Assembly (NCBI RefSeq): GCF_012489685.1
Contig: NC_080046.1
Coordinates: forward strand, 30,659,763 to 30,723,762
Direction of reading: 5' to 3'
From: Lotus japonicus
Lineage: Eukaryota > Streptophyta > Magnoliopsida > Fabales > Fabaceae
Length of the DNA: 64,000 nucleotides
Below are positions 12,651 through 25,169 of this stretch, one piece after another; within the stretch, counting starts at the first letter, position 1, and each line of letters begins with the position of its first letter. A program made the translations under genes and the position numbers. Below the pieces are notes generated by a model that saw only the letters and a program-made list of their open reading frames with translations, did no database searches and had not been told where the DNA came from.

Positions 12651-13400
12651 AGATTTTCAAGATTTTCACGTGAAACCTTTGCAATTTCACGTGGAATGTT
12701 GAGATTTCCTAGCTTTCCACGTGAAACCTTGGCTTTTCACGTGGAATCCTGATATTTCCAAGCTTTCCACGTGAAACTTGGCCAATTTCACGTGGAATGT
12801 TTAGTTTTCCAAGCTTTCCACGTGAATCCTGGGTTATTTCACGTGGAAACTTTAGTTTTCCACGTGAAACCTTTGCAATTTCACGTGGAATGTTGAGATT
12901 TCCTAGCTTTCCACGTGAAACCTTGGCTTTTCACGTGGAATCCTGATATTTCCAAGCTTTCCACGTGAAACTTGGCCAATTTCACGTGGAATGTTTAGTT
13001 TTCCAAGCTTTCCACGTGAAACCTGGGCTATTTTACGTGGAAACTTGAGTTTTCCACGTGACACCTTGTCAATTTCACGTGAAATCCTGAGATTTCCAAG
13101 CTTTCCACGTGAAACCTGGGCTATTTCACGTGGAAACTTGAGTTTTCCACGTGAAACCTTGTCACTTTCAAGTGGAATGATGAGATTTCCGAGCTTTCCA
13201 CGTGAAACCTTAGCTTTTCACGTGGAATCCTAAGATTTCCAAGCTTTCCACGTGAAACTTGGCCAATTTCACGTGGAATGTTGAGTTTTCCAAGCTTTCC
13301 ACGAGAAACCTGGGCTATTTCACGTGGAAGCGTGAGTTTTCCAAGCTTTCCACGTGAAACCTGGGCTATTTCACGTGGAAACTTGAGTTTTCCACGTGAA

Positions 13401-16400
13401 ACCTTGGCATTTTCACGTGGAATGTTGAGATTTCCTAGCTTTCCACGTGACACCTTGGCTTCTCACGTGGAATCCTGAGATTTCCACGTGAAACCATGGC
13501 TTTTCACGTGCAATCCAGAGATTTCCAAGCTTTTCACGTGGAACTTGGCCAATTTCACGTGGAAACTTGAGTTTTCCAAGCTTTCCACGTGAAACCTGGG
13601 CTATTTCACGTGGAAACTTGAGTTTTCCACGTGAAACCTTGGCATTTTCACGTGGAATGTTGAGATTTCCTAGCTTTCCACGTGAAACCTTGGCTTTACA
13701 CGTGGAATCCTGAGATTTCCAAGCTTTTCACGTGGAACTTGGCCAATTTCACTTGGAAACCTGAGTTTTCAAAGCTTTCCACGTGAAACCTGGGCTATTT
13801 CAAGTGGAAGCTTGAGTTTTCCACGTGAAACCTTGGCTCTTTCACGTGGAATGTTGATGTTTCCTAGCTTTCCACGTGACACCTTGGCTTCTCATGTGGA
13901 ATCCTGAGATTTCCACATGAAACCATGGCTTTTCACGTGGAATCCTGAGATTCCAAGCTTTTCACGTGGAACTTGGCCAATTTCACCTGGAAACTTGAGT
14001 TTTCCAAGCTTTCCACGTGAAACCTGGGCTATTTCACGTGGAAACTTGAGTTTTCCTCGTGAAACCTTGGCATTTTCACCTGGAATGTTGAGATTTCCTA
14101 GCTTTCCACGTGAAACCTTGGCTTCTCACGTGGAATCCTGAGATTTCCACGTGAAACCATGGCTTTTCACGTGGAATCCTGAGATTTCCAAGCTTTTCAC
14201 GTGGAACTTGGCCAATTTCATGTGGAAACTTGAGTTTTCCAAGCTTTCCACGTGAAACCTGGGCTATTTCACGTGGAAACTTGAGTTTTCCACGTGAAAC
14301 CTTGGCATTTTCACGTGGAATGTTGAGATTTCCTAGCTTTCCACGTGACACCTTGGCTTCTCACGTGGAATCCTGAGATTTCCACGTGAAACCATGGCTT
14401 TTCACGTGCAATCCAGAGATTTCCAAGCTTTTCACGTGGAACTTGGCCAATTTCACGTGGAAACTTGAGTTTTCCAAGCTTTCCACGTGAAACCTGGGCT
14501 ATTTCACGTGGAAACTTGAGTTTTCCACGTGAAACCTGGGCATTTTCACGTGGAATGTTGAGATTTCCTAGCTTTCCACGTGAAACCTTGGCTTTACACG
14601 TGGAATCCTGAGATTTCCAAGCTTTTCACGTGGAACTTGGCCAATTTCACTTGGAAACCTGAGTTTTCAAAGCTTTCCACGTGAAACCTGGGCTATTTCA
14701 AGTGGAAGCTTGAGTTTTCCACGTGAAACCTTGGCTCTTTCACGTGGAATGTTGAGATTTCCTAGCTTTCCACGTGACACCTTGGCTTCTCACGTGGAAT
14801 CCTGAGATTTCCAAGCTTTTCACGTGGAACTTGGCCAATTTCACCTGGAAACTTGTGTTTTCCAAGCTTTCCACGTGAAACCTGGGCTATTTCACGTGGA
14901 AACTTGAGTTTTCCACGTGAAACCTTGGCATTGTCACGTGGAATGTTGAGATTTCCTAGCTTTCCATGTGAAACCTTGGCTTCTCACGTGGAATCCTGAG
15001 ATTTCCACGTGAAACCATGGCTTTTCACGTGGAATCCTGAGATTTCCAAGCTTTTCACGTGGAACTTGGCCAATTTCACGTGGAAACTTGAGTTTTTTAA
15101 GCTTTCCACGTGAAACCTGGGCTATTTCACGTGAAAACTTGAGTTTTCCACGTGAAACCTTGGCATTTTCATGTGGAATGTTGAGATTTCCTTGCTTTCC
15201 ACGTGACACCTTGGCTTCTCACGTGGAATCCTGAGATTTCCACGTGAAACCATGGCTTTTCACGTGGAATCCTGAGATTCCCAGCTTTTCACGTGGAACT
15301 TGGCCAATTTCACGTGGAAACTTGAGTTTTCCAAGCCTTGCACGTGAAACTTGGGCTATTTCACGTGGAAACTTGAGTTTTCCACGTGAAACCTTGGCAT
15401 TTTCACGTGGAATGTTGAGATTTCCTAGCTTTCCACGTGACACCGTGGCTTCTCACGTGGAATCCTGAGATTTCCAACATTTTCATGTGGAACTTGGCCA
15501 ATTTCACTTGGAAACTTGAGTTTTCCAAGCTTTCCACGTGAAACCTGGGCTATTTCGCGGGGAAACTTGAGTTTTCCACGTGAAACCTCGACATTTTCAC
15601 GTGTAATATTGAGATTTCCTAGCTTTCCACGTGACACCTTGGCTTCTCACGTGGAATCCTGAGATTTCCAACCTTTTCACGTGGAACATGGCCAATTTCA
15701 CCTGGAAACTTTAGTTTTCCAAGCTTTCCACGTGAAACCTGGGCTATTTCACGTGGAAACTGGAGTTTTCCACATGAAACCTTGGCATTTTCACGTGGAA
15801 TGTTGAGATTTCCTAGCTTTCCACGTGACACCTTGGCTTCTCACGTGGAATCCTGAGATTTCCACGTGAAACCATGGCTTTTCACGTGGAATCCTGAGAT
15901 TTCCAAGCTTTTCACGTGGAACTTTGCCAATTTCACGTGGAAACTTGAGTTTTCCAAGCTTTCCACGTGAAACCTGGGCTATTTCACGTGGAAACTTGAG
16001 TTTTCCAAGCTTTCCACGTGAAACCTGGTCTATTTCACGTGGAAACTTGAGTTTTCCACGTGAAACCTTGGCATTTTCACGTGGAATGTTGAGATTTCCT
16101 AGCTTTCCACGTGAAACCTTGGCTTCTCACGTGGAATCCTGAGATTTCCAAGCTTTTCACGTGGAACTTGGCCAATTTCACTTGGAAACTTGAGTTTTCA
16201 AAGCTTTCCACGTGAAACCTGGGCTATTTCAAGTGGAAGCTTGATTTTTCCACGTGAAACCTTGGCTTTTTCACGTGGAATGTTGAGATTTCCTAGCTTT
16301 CCACGTGACAACTTGGCTTCTCATGTGGAATCCTGAGATTTCCACGTGAAACCATGGCTTTTCACGTGGAATCCTGAGATTCCAAGCTTTTCACGTGGAA

Positions 16401-18700
16401 CTTGGCCAATTTCACGTGGAAACTTGTGTTTTCCAAGCTTTCCACGTGAAACCTGGGCTATTTCACGTGGAAACTTGAGTTTTCCACGTGAAACCTCGGC
16501 ATTTTCACGTGGAATAGTGAGATTTCCTAGCTTTCCACGTGACACCTTGGCTTCTCACGTGGAATCATGAGATTTCCACGTGACACCATGGCTTCTCACG
16601 TGGAATCCTGAGATTTCCAAGCTTTTCACGTGGAACTTGGCCAATTTCACCTGGAAACTTGAGTTTTCCAAGCTTTCCACGTGAAACCTGGGCTATTTCA
16701 CGTGGAAACTTGAGTTTTCCACGTGAAACCTTGGCATTTTCACGTGGAATGTTGAGATTTCCTAGCTTTCCACGTGAAACCTTGGCTTTACACGTGGAAT
16801 CCTGAGATTTCCAAGCTTTTCACGTGGAACTTGGCCAATTTCACTTGGAAACTTGAGTTTTCAAAGATTTCCACGTGAAACCTCGCTATTTCAAGTGGAA
16901 GCTTGAGTTTTCCACGTGAAACCTTGGCTTTTTCACGTGGAATGTTGAGATTTCCTAGCTTTCCACGTGACACCTTGGCTTCTCATGTGGAATCCTGAGA
17001 TTTCCACGTGAAACCATGGTTTTTCACGTGGAATCCTGAGATTCCAAGCTTTTCACGTGGAACTTGGCCAATTTCACCTGGAAACTTGAGTTTTCCAAGC
17101 TTTCCACGTGAAACCTGGGCTATTTCACGTGGAAACTTGAGTTTTCCACGTGAAACCTTGGCATTTTCACCTGGAATGTTGAGATTTCCTAGCCTTCCAC
17201 GTGAAACCTTAGCTTCTCACGTGGAAACCTGAGATTTCCATGTGAAACCATGGCTTTTCACGTGGAATCCTGAGATTTCCAAGCTTTTCACGTGGAAACT
17301 TGAGTTTTCCAAGCTTTCCACGTGAAACCTGGGCTATTTCACGTGGAAACTTGAGTTTTCCACGTGAAACCTTGGCATTTTCACGTAAAATGTTGAGATT
17401 TCCTAGCTTTCCACGTGAAACATTGGCTTTACACGTGGAATCCTGAGATTTCCAAGCTTTTCACGTGAAACTTGGCCAATTTCACGTGGAAACTTGTGTT
17501 TTCCAAGCTTTCCACGTGAAACCTGGGCTATTTCACGTGGAAACTTGAGTTTTCCAAGCTTTACACATGAAACCTGGGCTATTTCACGTGGAAACTTGAG
17601 TTTTCCACGTGAAACCTTGGCATTGTCACGTGGAATGTTGAGATTTCCTAGCATTCAACGTGAAACCTTGGCTTCTCACGTGGAATCCTGAGATTTCCAC
17701 GTGAAACCTTGGCTTTACACGTGGAATCCTGAGATTTCCAAGCTTTTCACGTGGAACTTGGCCAATTTCACATGGAAACTTGAGTTTTCCAAGCTTTCCA
17801 CGTGAAACCTGGGTTATTTCATGTGGAAACTTGACTTTTCCACGTGAAACCTCGGCATTTTCACGTGGAATGTTGAGATTTCCTAGCTTTCCACGTGACA
17901 CCTTGGCTTCTCACGTGGAATCCTGATATTTCCACGTGAAACCATGGCTTTTCACGTGGAATCCGGATATTTCCAAGCTTTTCACGTGGAACTTGGCCAA
18001 TTTCACGTGGAAACTTGAGTTTTCCAAGCTTTCCACGTGAAACCTGGGCTATTTCACGTGGAAACTTGAGTTTTCCACGTGAAACCTCGGCATTTTCACG
18101 TGGAATATTGAGATTTCCTAGCTTTCCACGTGACACCTTGGCTTCTCACGTGAAATCCTGAGATTTCCACGTGAAACCATGGCTTTTCACGTGGAATCCT
18201 TAGATTTCCAAGCTTTTCACGTGGAAACTTGAGTTTTTTAAGCTTTCCACGTGAAACCTGGGCTATTTCACGTGGAAACTTGAGTTTACCACGTGAAACC
18301 TTGGCATTTTCATGTGGAATGTTGAGATTTCCTTGCTTTCCACGTGACACCTTGGCTTCTCACGTGGAATCCTGAGATTTCCACGTGAAACCATGGCTTG
18401 TCACGTGGAATCCTGTGGTTCCAAGCTTTTCACGTGGAACTTGGCCAATTTCACCTGGGCTATTTCCACGTGAAACCATGGCTTTCCACGTTAAACCTGG
18501 GCTATTTCACGTGAAAACTTGAGTTTTCCACGTGAAACCTTGGCATTTTCACGTGGAATGTTGAGATTTCCTAGCTTTCGACGTGAAATCTTGGCTTTAC
18601 ACGTGGAATCCTGAGATTTCCAAGCTTTTCACATGGAACTTGGCCAATTTCACGTGGAAACTTGAGTTTTCAAAGCTTTCCACGTGAATCCTGGGCTATT
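13401..18700. repeat. Domain B: mosaic domain where the 234-bp monomer appears
   Basis: Two features of the right-hand array appear here: CCACGTGACACCTTGGCTTCTCACGTGG and the extra dimer AAACCATGGCTTTTCACGTGG (NcoI site). The box before CTTGGCC is now usually R (TTTTCACGTGGAACTTGG). Monomer length is irregular: some lack the extra dimer, for example at 15,425/15,619 (194-bp offset), and others are 234 bp. A pair sharing GCAATCCAGAG lies ~900 bp apart (near 13,510 and 14,409). A rare TTTCCTTGC-bearing monomer occurs both near 15,190 and 18,330. No dominant HOR is apparent. Confidence 0.75.
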
Positions 18701-18760
18701 TCCACGTGAAACCTTGGCTTTTCACGTGGAATTCCACGTGAAACCTTGGCTTTTCACCTG
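18400..18760. repeat. Disordered junction zone between domains B and C
   Basis: The normal order of half-units breaks down here. CACCTGGGCTATTTCCACGTG joins two spacers that are normally separate. Boxes are degraded (CACGTT, CGACGTG), and a fused double box follows at 18,720-18,743. This looks like an old breakpoint cluster between two array subfamilies. Confidence 0.6.
18720..18743. repeat. Fused double-box palindrome (first of seven)
   Basis: Two CACGTG boxes only 12 bp apart form the 18-bp perfect palindrome CACGTGGAATTCCACGTG, which extends to 24 bp with TTT and AAA flanks. An EcoRI site sits at its centre. Further copies start at 20,231, 21,348, 22,700, 23,818 and 25,170. At 26,470 the right box is CACGAG. 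It is confined to domain C and serves as its HOR boundary marker. Confidence 0.9.
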
Positions 18761-19915
18761 GAATTCTGAGATTTCCAAGCTTTTCACGTGGAACTTGGCC
18801 AATTTCACGTGGAAACTTGAGTTTTCAAAGCTTTCCACGTGAATCCTGGGCTATTTCACGTGGAAACTTGAGTTTTCCACGTGAAACCTTGACATTTTCA
18901 CGTGGAATGTTGAGATTTCCTAGCTTTCCACGTGAAACCTTGGCTTTCCACGTGAATCCTGGGCTATTTCACGTGTAAACTTGAGTTTTCCACGTGAAAA
19001 CTCGGCATTTTCACGTGGAATGTTGAGATTTCCTAGCTTTCCACGTGACACCTTGGCTTCTCACGTGGAATCCTGTGATTTCCACGTGAAACCATGGCTT
19101 TTCACGTGGATTCCTGAGATTTCCAAGCTTTTCACGTGGAACTTGGCCTATTCCACGTGGAAACTTGAGTTTTTGAAGCTTTCCACGTGAAACCTGGGCT
19201 ATTTCACGTGGAAACTTGAGTTTTCCACGTGAAACCTTGGCATTTTCACGTGGAATGTTGAGATTTCCTAGCTTTCCACGTGAAACCTTGGCTTTACACG
19301 TGGAATCCTGAGATTTCCAAGCTTTTCACGTGGAACTTGGCCAATTTCACTTGGAAACTTGAGTTTTTCCAAGCTTTCCACGTGAAACCTGGGCTATTTC
19401 GCGTGGAAACTTGAGTTTTCCACGTGAAACCTTGGCATTGTCACGTGGAATGTTGAGATTTCCTTGCTTTCAACGTGAAACCTTGGCTTCTCACGTGGAA
19501 TCCTGAGATTTCCAAGCTTTTCACGTGGAACTTGGCCAATTTCACTTGGAAACGTGAGTTTTCCTAGCTTTCCATGTGACACCTTGGCTTCTCACGTGGA
19601 ATCCTGAGATTTCCACGTGAAACCATGGCTTTCCACGTGGAATCCTGAGATTTCCAAGCTTTTCACGTGGACTTGGGCAATTTCACGTGGAAACTTGAGT
19701 TTTCCAAGCTTTCCACGTGAAACCTGGGCTATTTCACGTGGAAACTTGAGTTTTCTACAAGAAACCTCGGCATTTTCACGTGGAATGTTGAGATTTCCTA
19801 GCTTTCCACGTGACACCTTGGCTTCTCATGTGGAATCCTGTGATTTCCACGTGAAACCATGGCTTTTCACGTGGATTCCTGAGATTTCCAAGCTTTTAAC
19901 GTGGAACTTGGCCAA

Positions 19916-19953
19916 TTTCACGTGGAAACTTGAGTTTTCAAAGCTTTCCACGT
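19916..19953 (+). repeat. Left arm of a 38-bp perfect inverted repeat
   Basis: Normal-orientation satellite from the R box through TTTTCAAAGC to the next F box. Its exact reverse complement follows at 19,991-20,028 after a 37-bp spacer. Confidence 0.9.
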
Positions 19954-19990
19954 TAAACCTGGGCTATTTCACGTGGAAACTTGAGTTTTC

Positions 19991-20028
19991 ACGTGGAAAG
20001 CTTTGAAAACTCAAGTTTCCACGTGAAA
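19991..20028 (-). repeat. Right arm of a 38-bp perfect inverted repeat
   Basis: ACGTGGAAAGCTTTGAAAAC and onward is the reverse complement of 19,916-19,953. Spacers such as AAAACTCAAG here are the opposite strand of the usual CTTGAGTTTT. Both ends lie inside ACGTG box sequences. The inverted piece is absent from the later HOR copies. Confidence 0.9.
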
Positions 20029-20230
20029 CCTTGGCATTTTCACGTGGAATGTTGAGATTTCCTAGCTTTCGACGTGAAATCTTGGCTTTACACGTGGAAT
20101 CCTGAGATTTCCAAGCTTTTCACATGGAACTTGGCCAATTTCACGTGGAAACTTGAGTTTTTCAAGCTTTCCACGTGAAACCTAGGCTATTTCACGTGGA
20201 AACTTGAGTTTTCCACGTGAAACCTTGGCT

Positions 20231-21347
20231 TTTCACGTGGAATTCCACGTGAAACCTTGGCTTTTCACCTGGAATCCTGAGATTTCCAAGCTTTTCACGT
20301 GGAACTTGGCCAATTTCACGTGGAAACTTGAGTTTTCAAAGCTTTCCACGTGAAACCTGGGCTATTTCACGTGGAAACTTGAGTTTTCCACGTGAAACCT
20401 TGGCATTTTCACGTGGAATGTTGAGATTTCCTAGCTTTCCACGTGAAACCTTGGCTTTACACGTGGAATCCTGAGATTTCCAAGCTTTTCACGTGGAACT
20501 TGGCCAATTTCACTTGGAAACTTGAGTTTTTCCAAGCTTTCCACGTGAAACCTGGGCTATTTCGCGTGGAAACTTGAGTTTTCCACGTGAAACCTTGGCA
20601 TTGTCACGTGGAATGTTGAGATTTCCTTGCTTTCAACGTGAAACCTTGGCTTCTCACGTGGAATCCTGAGATTTCCAAGCTTTTCACGTGGAACTTGGCC
20701 AATTTCACTTGGAAACGTGAGTTTTCCTAGCTTTCCATGTGACACCTTGGCTTCTCACGTGGAATCCTGAGATTTCCACGTGAAACCATGGCTTTTCACG
20801 TGGAATTCTGAGATTTCCAAGCTTTTCACGTGGACTTGGGCATTTTCACGTGGAAACTTGAGTTTTCCAAGCTTTCCACGTGAAACCTGGGCTATTTCAC
20901 GTGGAAACTTGAGTTTTCCACGTGAAACCTCGGCATTTTCACGTGGAATGTTGAGATTTCCTAGCTTTCCACGTGACACCTTGGCTTCTCACGTGGAATC
21001 CTGTGATTTCCACGTGAAACCATGGCTTTTCACGTGGATTCCTGAGATTTCCAAGCTTTTCACATGGAACTTGGCCAATTTCACGTGGAAACTTGAGTTT
21101 TCCAAGAGGCTATTTCACGTGGAAAATTGAGTTTTCCACGTGAAACCTTGGCATTTTCACGTGGAATGTTGAGATTTCCTCGCTTTCCACGTGACACATT
21201 GACTTGTCACGTGGAATCCTGAGATTTCCAAGCTTTTCACGTGGAACTTGGCCAATTTCACGTTGAAACTTGAGTTTTTCAAGCTTTCCACGTGAAACCT
21301 AGGCTATTTCACGTGGAAACTTGAGTTTTCCACGTGAAACCTTGGCT
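20231..21347. repeat. Domain C HOR copy, 1,117 bp
   Basis: The short form lacks the 234-bp monomer that normally lies between the fused palindrome and the ATTTCGCGTGG marker. Here the marker lies ~326 bp after the palindrome, instead of ~561 bp. Confidence 0.8.
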
Positions 21348-22699
21348 TTTCACGTGGAATTCCACGTGAAACCTTGGCTTTTCACCTGGAATCCTGAGAT
21401 TTCCAAGCTTTTCACGTGGAACTTGGCCAATTTCACGTGGAAACTTGAGTTTTCAAAGCTTTCCACGTGAATCCTGGGCTATTTCACGTGGAAACTTGAG
21501 TTTTCCACGTGAAAACTCGGCATTTTCACGTGGAATGTTGAGATTTCCTAGCTTTCCACGTGACACCTTGGCTTCTCACGTGGAATCCTGTGATTTCCAC
21601 GTGAAACCATGGCTTTTCACGTGGATTCCTGAGATTTCCAAGCTTTTCACGTGGAACTTGGCCTATTCCACGTGGAAACTTGAGTTTTTGAAGCTTTCCA
21701 CGTGAAACCTGGGCTATTTCACGTGGAAACTTGAGTTTTCCACGTGAAACCTTGGCATTTTCACGTGGAATGTTGAGATTTCCTAGCTTTCCACGTGAAA
21801 CCTTGGCTTTACACGTGGAATCCTGAGATTTCCAAGCTTTTCACGTGTAACTTGGCCAATTTCACTTGGAAACTTGAGTTTTTCCAAGCTTTCCACGTGA
21901 AACCTGGGCTATTTCGCGTGGAAACTTGAGTTTTCCACGTGAAACCTTGGCATTGTCACGTGGAATGTTGAGATTTCCTTGCTTTCAACGTGAAACCTTG
22001 GCTTCTCACGTGGAATCCTGAGATTTCCAAGCTTTTCACGTGGAACTTGGCCAATTTCACTTGGAAACGTGAGTTTTCCTAGCTTTCCATGTGACACCTT
22101 GGCTTCTCACGTGGAATCCTGAGATTTCCACGTGAAACCATGGCTTTTCACGTGGAATCCTGAGATTTCCAAGCTTTTCACGTGGACTTGGGCAATTTCA
22201 CGTGGAAACTTGAGTTTTCCAAGCTTTCCACGTGAAACCTGGGCTATTTCACGTGGAAACTTGAGTTTTCCACGTGAAACCTCGGCATTTTCACGTGGAA
22301 TGTTGAGATTTCCTAGCTTTCCACGTGACACCTTGGCTTCTCACGTGGAATCCTGTGATTTCCACGTGAAACCATGGCTTTTCACGTGGATTCCTGAGAT
22401 TTCCAAGCTTTTCACATGGAACTTGGCCAATTTCACGTGGAAACTTGAGTTTTCCAAGAGGCTATTTCACGTGGAAAATTGAGTTTTCCACGTGAAACCT
22501 TAGCATTTTCACGTGGAATGTTGAGATTTCCTCGCTTTCCACATGACACATTGACTTGTCACGTGGAATCCTGAGATTTCCAAGCTTTTCACGTGGAACT
22601 TGGCCAATTTCACGTTGAAACTTGAGTTTTTCAAGCTTTCCACGTGAAACCTAGGCTATTTCACGTGGAAACTTGAGTTTTCCACGTGAAACCTTGGCT
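21348..22699. repeat. Domain C HOR copy, 1,352 bp (full form)
   Basis: Contains both optional monomers: one beginning near 21,445 (TTCAAAGC type) and one near 22,132 (CACGTGGACTTGGGCAA type). The AAGAGGCTATTTC deletion junction is near 22,456. Confidence 0.82.
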
Positions 22700-23817
22700 T
22701 TTCACGTGGAATTCCACGTGAAACCTTGGCTTTTCACCTGGAATCCTGAGATTTCCAAGCTTTTCACGTGGAACTTGGCCAATTTCACGTGGAAACTTGA
22801 GTTTTCAAAGCTTTCCACGTGAATCCTGGGCTATTTCACGTGGAAACTTGAGTTTTCCACGTGAAAACTCGGCATTTTCACGTGGAATGTTGAGATTTCC
22901 TAGCTTTCCACGTGACACCTTGGCTTCTCACGTGGAATCCTGTGATTTCCACGTGAAACCATGGCTTTTCACGTGGATTCCTGAGATTTCCAAGCTTTTC
23001 ACGTGGAACTTGGCCTATTCCACGTGGAAACTTGAGTTTTTGAAGCTTTCCACGTGAAACCTGGGCTATTTCACGTGGAAACTTGAGTTTTCCACGTGAA
23101 ACCTTGGCATTTTCACGTGGAATGTTGAGATTTCCTAGCTTTCCACGTGAAACCTTGGCTTTACACGTGGAATCCTGAGATTTCCAAGCTTTTCACGTGT
23201 AACTTGGCCAATTTCACTTGGAAACTTGAGTTTTTCCAAGCTTTCCACGTGAAACCTGGGCTATTTCGCGTGGAAACTTGAGTTTTCCACGTGAAACCTT
23301 GGCATTGTCACGTGGAATGTTGAGATTTCCTTGCTTTCAACGTGAAACCTTGGCTTCTCACGTGGAATCCTGAGATTTCCAAGCTTTTCACGTGGAACTT
23401 GGCCAATTTCACTTGGAAACGTGAGTTTTCCTAGCTTTCCATGTGACACCTTGGCTTCTCACGTGGAATCCTGAGATTTCCACGTGAAACCATGGCTTTT
23501 CACGTGGAATCCTGAGATTTCCAAGCTTTTCACGTGGAACTTGGCCAATTTCACGTTGAAACTTGAGTTTTCCAAGAGGCTATTTCACGTGGAAAATTGA
23601 GTTTTCCACGTGAAACCTTGGCATTTTCACGTGGAATGTTGAGATTTCCTCGCTTTCCACGTGACACATTGACTTGTCACGTGGAATCCTGAGATTTCCA
23701 AGCTTTTCACGTGGAACTTGGCCAATTTCACGTTGAAACTTGAGTTTTTCAAGCTTTCCACGTGAAACCTAGGCTATTTCACGTGGAAACTTGAGTTTTC
23801 CACGTGAAACCTTGGCT
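22700..23817. repeat. Domain C HOR copy, 1,118 bp
   Basis: Short form, but missing a different monomer from the 20,231 copy: the CACGTGGACTTGGGCAA monomer after the ATTTCGCGTGG marker is absent, and the TTCAAAGC monomer (near 22,797) is kept. Confidence 0.8.
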
Positions 23818-25169
23818 TTTCACGTGGAATTCCACGTGAAACCTTGGCTTTTCACCTGGAATCCTGAGATTTCCAAGCTTTTCACGTGGAACTTGGCCAA
23901 TTTCACGTGGAAACTTGAGTTTTCAAAGCTTTCCACGTGAATCCTGGGCTATTTCACGTGGAAACTTGAGTTTTCCACGTGAAAACTCGGCATTTTCACG
24001 TGGAATGTTGAGATTTCCTAGCTTTCCACGTGACACCTTGGCTTCTCACGTGGAATCCTGTGATTTCCACGTGAAACCATGGCTTTTCACGTGGATTCCT
24101 GAGATTTCCAAGCTTTTCACGTGGAACTTGGCCTATTTCACGTGGAAACTTGAGTTTTTGAAGCTTTCCACGTGAAACCTGGGCTATTTCACGTGGAAAC
24201 TTGAGTTTTCCACGTGAAACCTTGGCATTTTCACGTGGAATGTTGAGATTTCCTAGCTTTCCACGTGAAACCTTGGCTTTACACGTGGAATCCTGAGATT
24301 TCCAAGCTTTTCACGTGGAACTTGGCCAATTTCACTTGGAAACTTGAGTTTTTCCAAGCTTTCCACGTGAAACCTGGGCTATTTCGCGTGGAAACTTGAG
24401 TTTTCCACGTGAAACCTTGGCATTGTCACGTGGAATGTTGAGATTTCCTTGCTTTCAACGTGAAACCTTGGCTTCTCACGTGGAATCCTGAGATTTCCAA
24501 GCTTTTCACGTGGAACTTGGCCAATTTCACTTGGAAACGTGAGTTTTCCTAGCTTTCCATGTGACACCTTGGCTTCTCACGTGGAATCCTGAGATTTCCA
24601 CGTGAAACCATGGCTTTTCACGTGGAATCCTGAGATTTCCAAGCTTTTCACGTGGACTTGGGCAATTTCACGTGGAAACTTGAGTTTTCCAAGCTTTCCA
24701 CGTGAAACCTGGGCTATTTCACGTGGAAACTTGAGTTTTCCACGTGAAACCTCGGCATTTTCACGTGGAATGTTGAGATTTCCTAGCTTTCCACGTGACA
24801 CCTTGGCTTCTCACGTGGAATCCTGTGATTTCCACGTGAAACCATGGCTTTTCACGTGGATTCCTGAGATTTCCAAGCTTTTCACATGGAACTTGGCCAA
24901 TTTCACGTGGAAACTTGAGTTTTCCAAGAGGCTATTTCACGTGGAAAATTGAGTTTTCCACGTGAAACCTTGGCATTTTCACGTGGAATGTTGAGATTTC
25001 CTCGCTTTCCACGTGACACATTGACTTGTCACGTGGAATCCTGAGATTTCCAAGCTTTTCACGTGGAACTTGGCCAATTTCACGTTGAAACTTGAGTTTT
25101 TCAAGCTTTCCACGTGAAACCTAGGCTATTTCACGTGGAAACTTGAGTTTTCCACGTGAAACCTTGGCT
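23818..25169. repeat. Domain C HOR copy, 1,352 bp (full form)
   Basis: Parallel to the 21,348 copy throughout, with both optional monomers (near 23,915 and 24,602) and the same private variants. It is offset from that copy by 2,470 bp. Confidence 0.82.

Larger units (their letters stand above)
398..13400. repeat. Domain A: ~194-bp monomer family (four F-R dimers)
   Basis: The monomer has eight boxes, as measured at 10,098-10,291. A 295-bp variant carries two extra dimers with the signature CCTTTGCAATTTCAC. Domain markers are AAACGTGAG after R boxes, TTGGCAATTTCAC, GATTTCCGAGC, and AGCTTTCCACGTGAAACTTGG, in which the box before CTTGGCC is in F orientation. The NcoI-bearing dimer (AAACCATGG) of later domains is absent except for isolated point variants. 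Copies differ from each other more visibly than in domain D. The boundary at ~13,400 is placed where TTGGCATTTTCAC (from ~13,404) and GACACCTTGGCTTCTCAC (from ~13,449) first appear. Confidence 0.85.
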
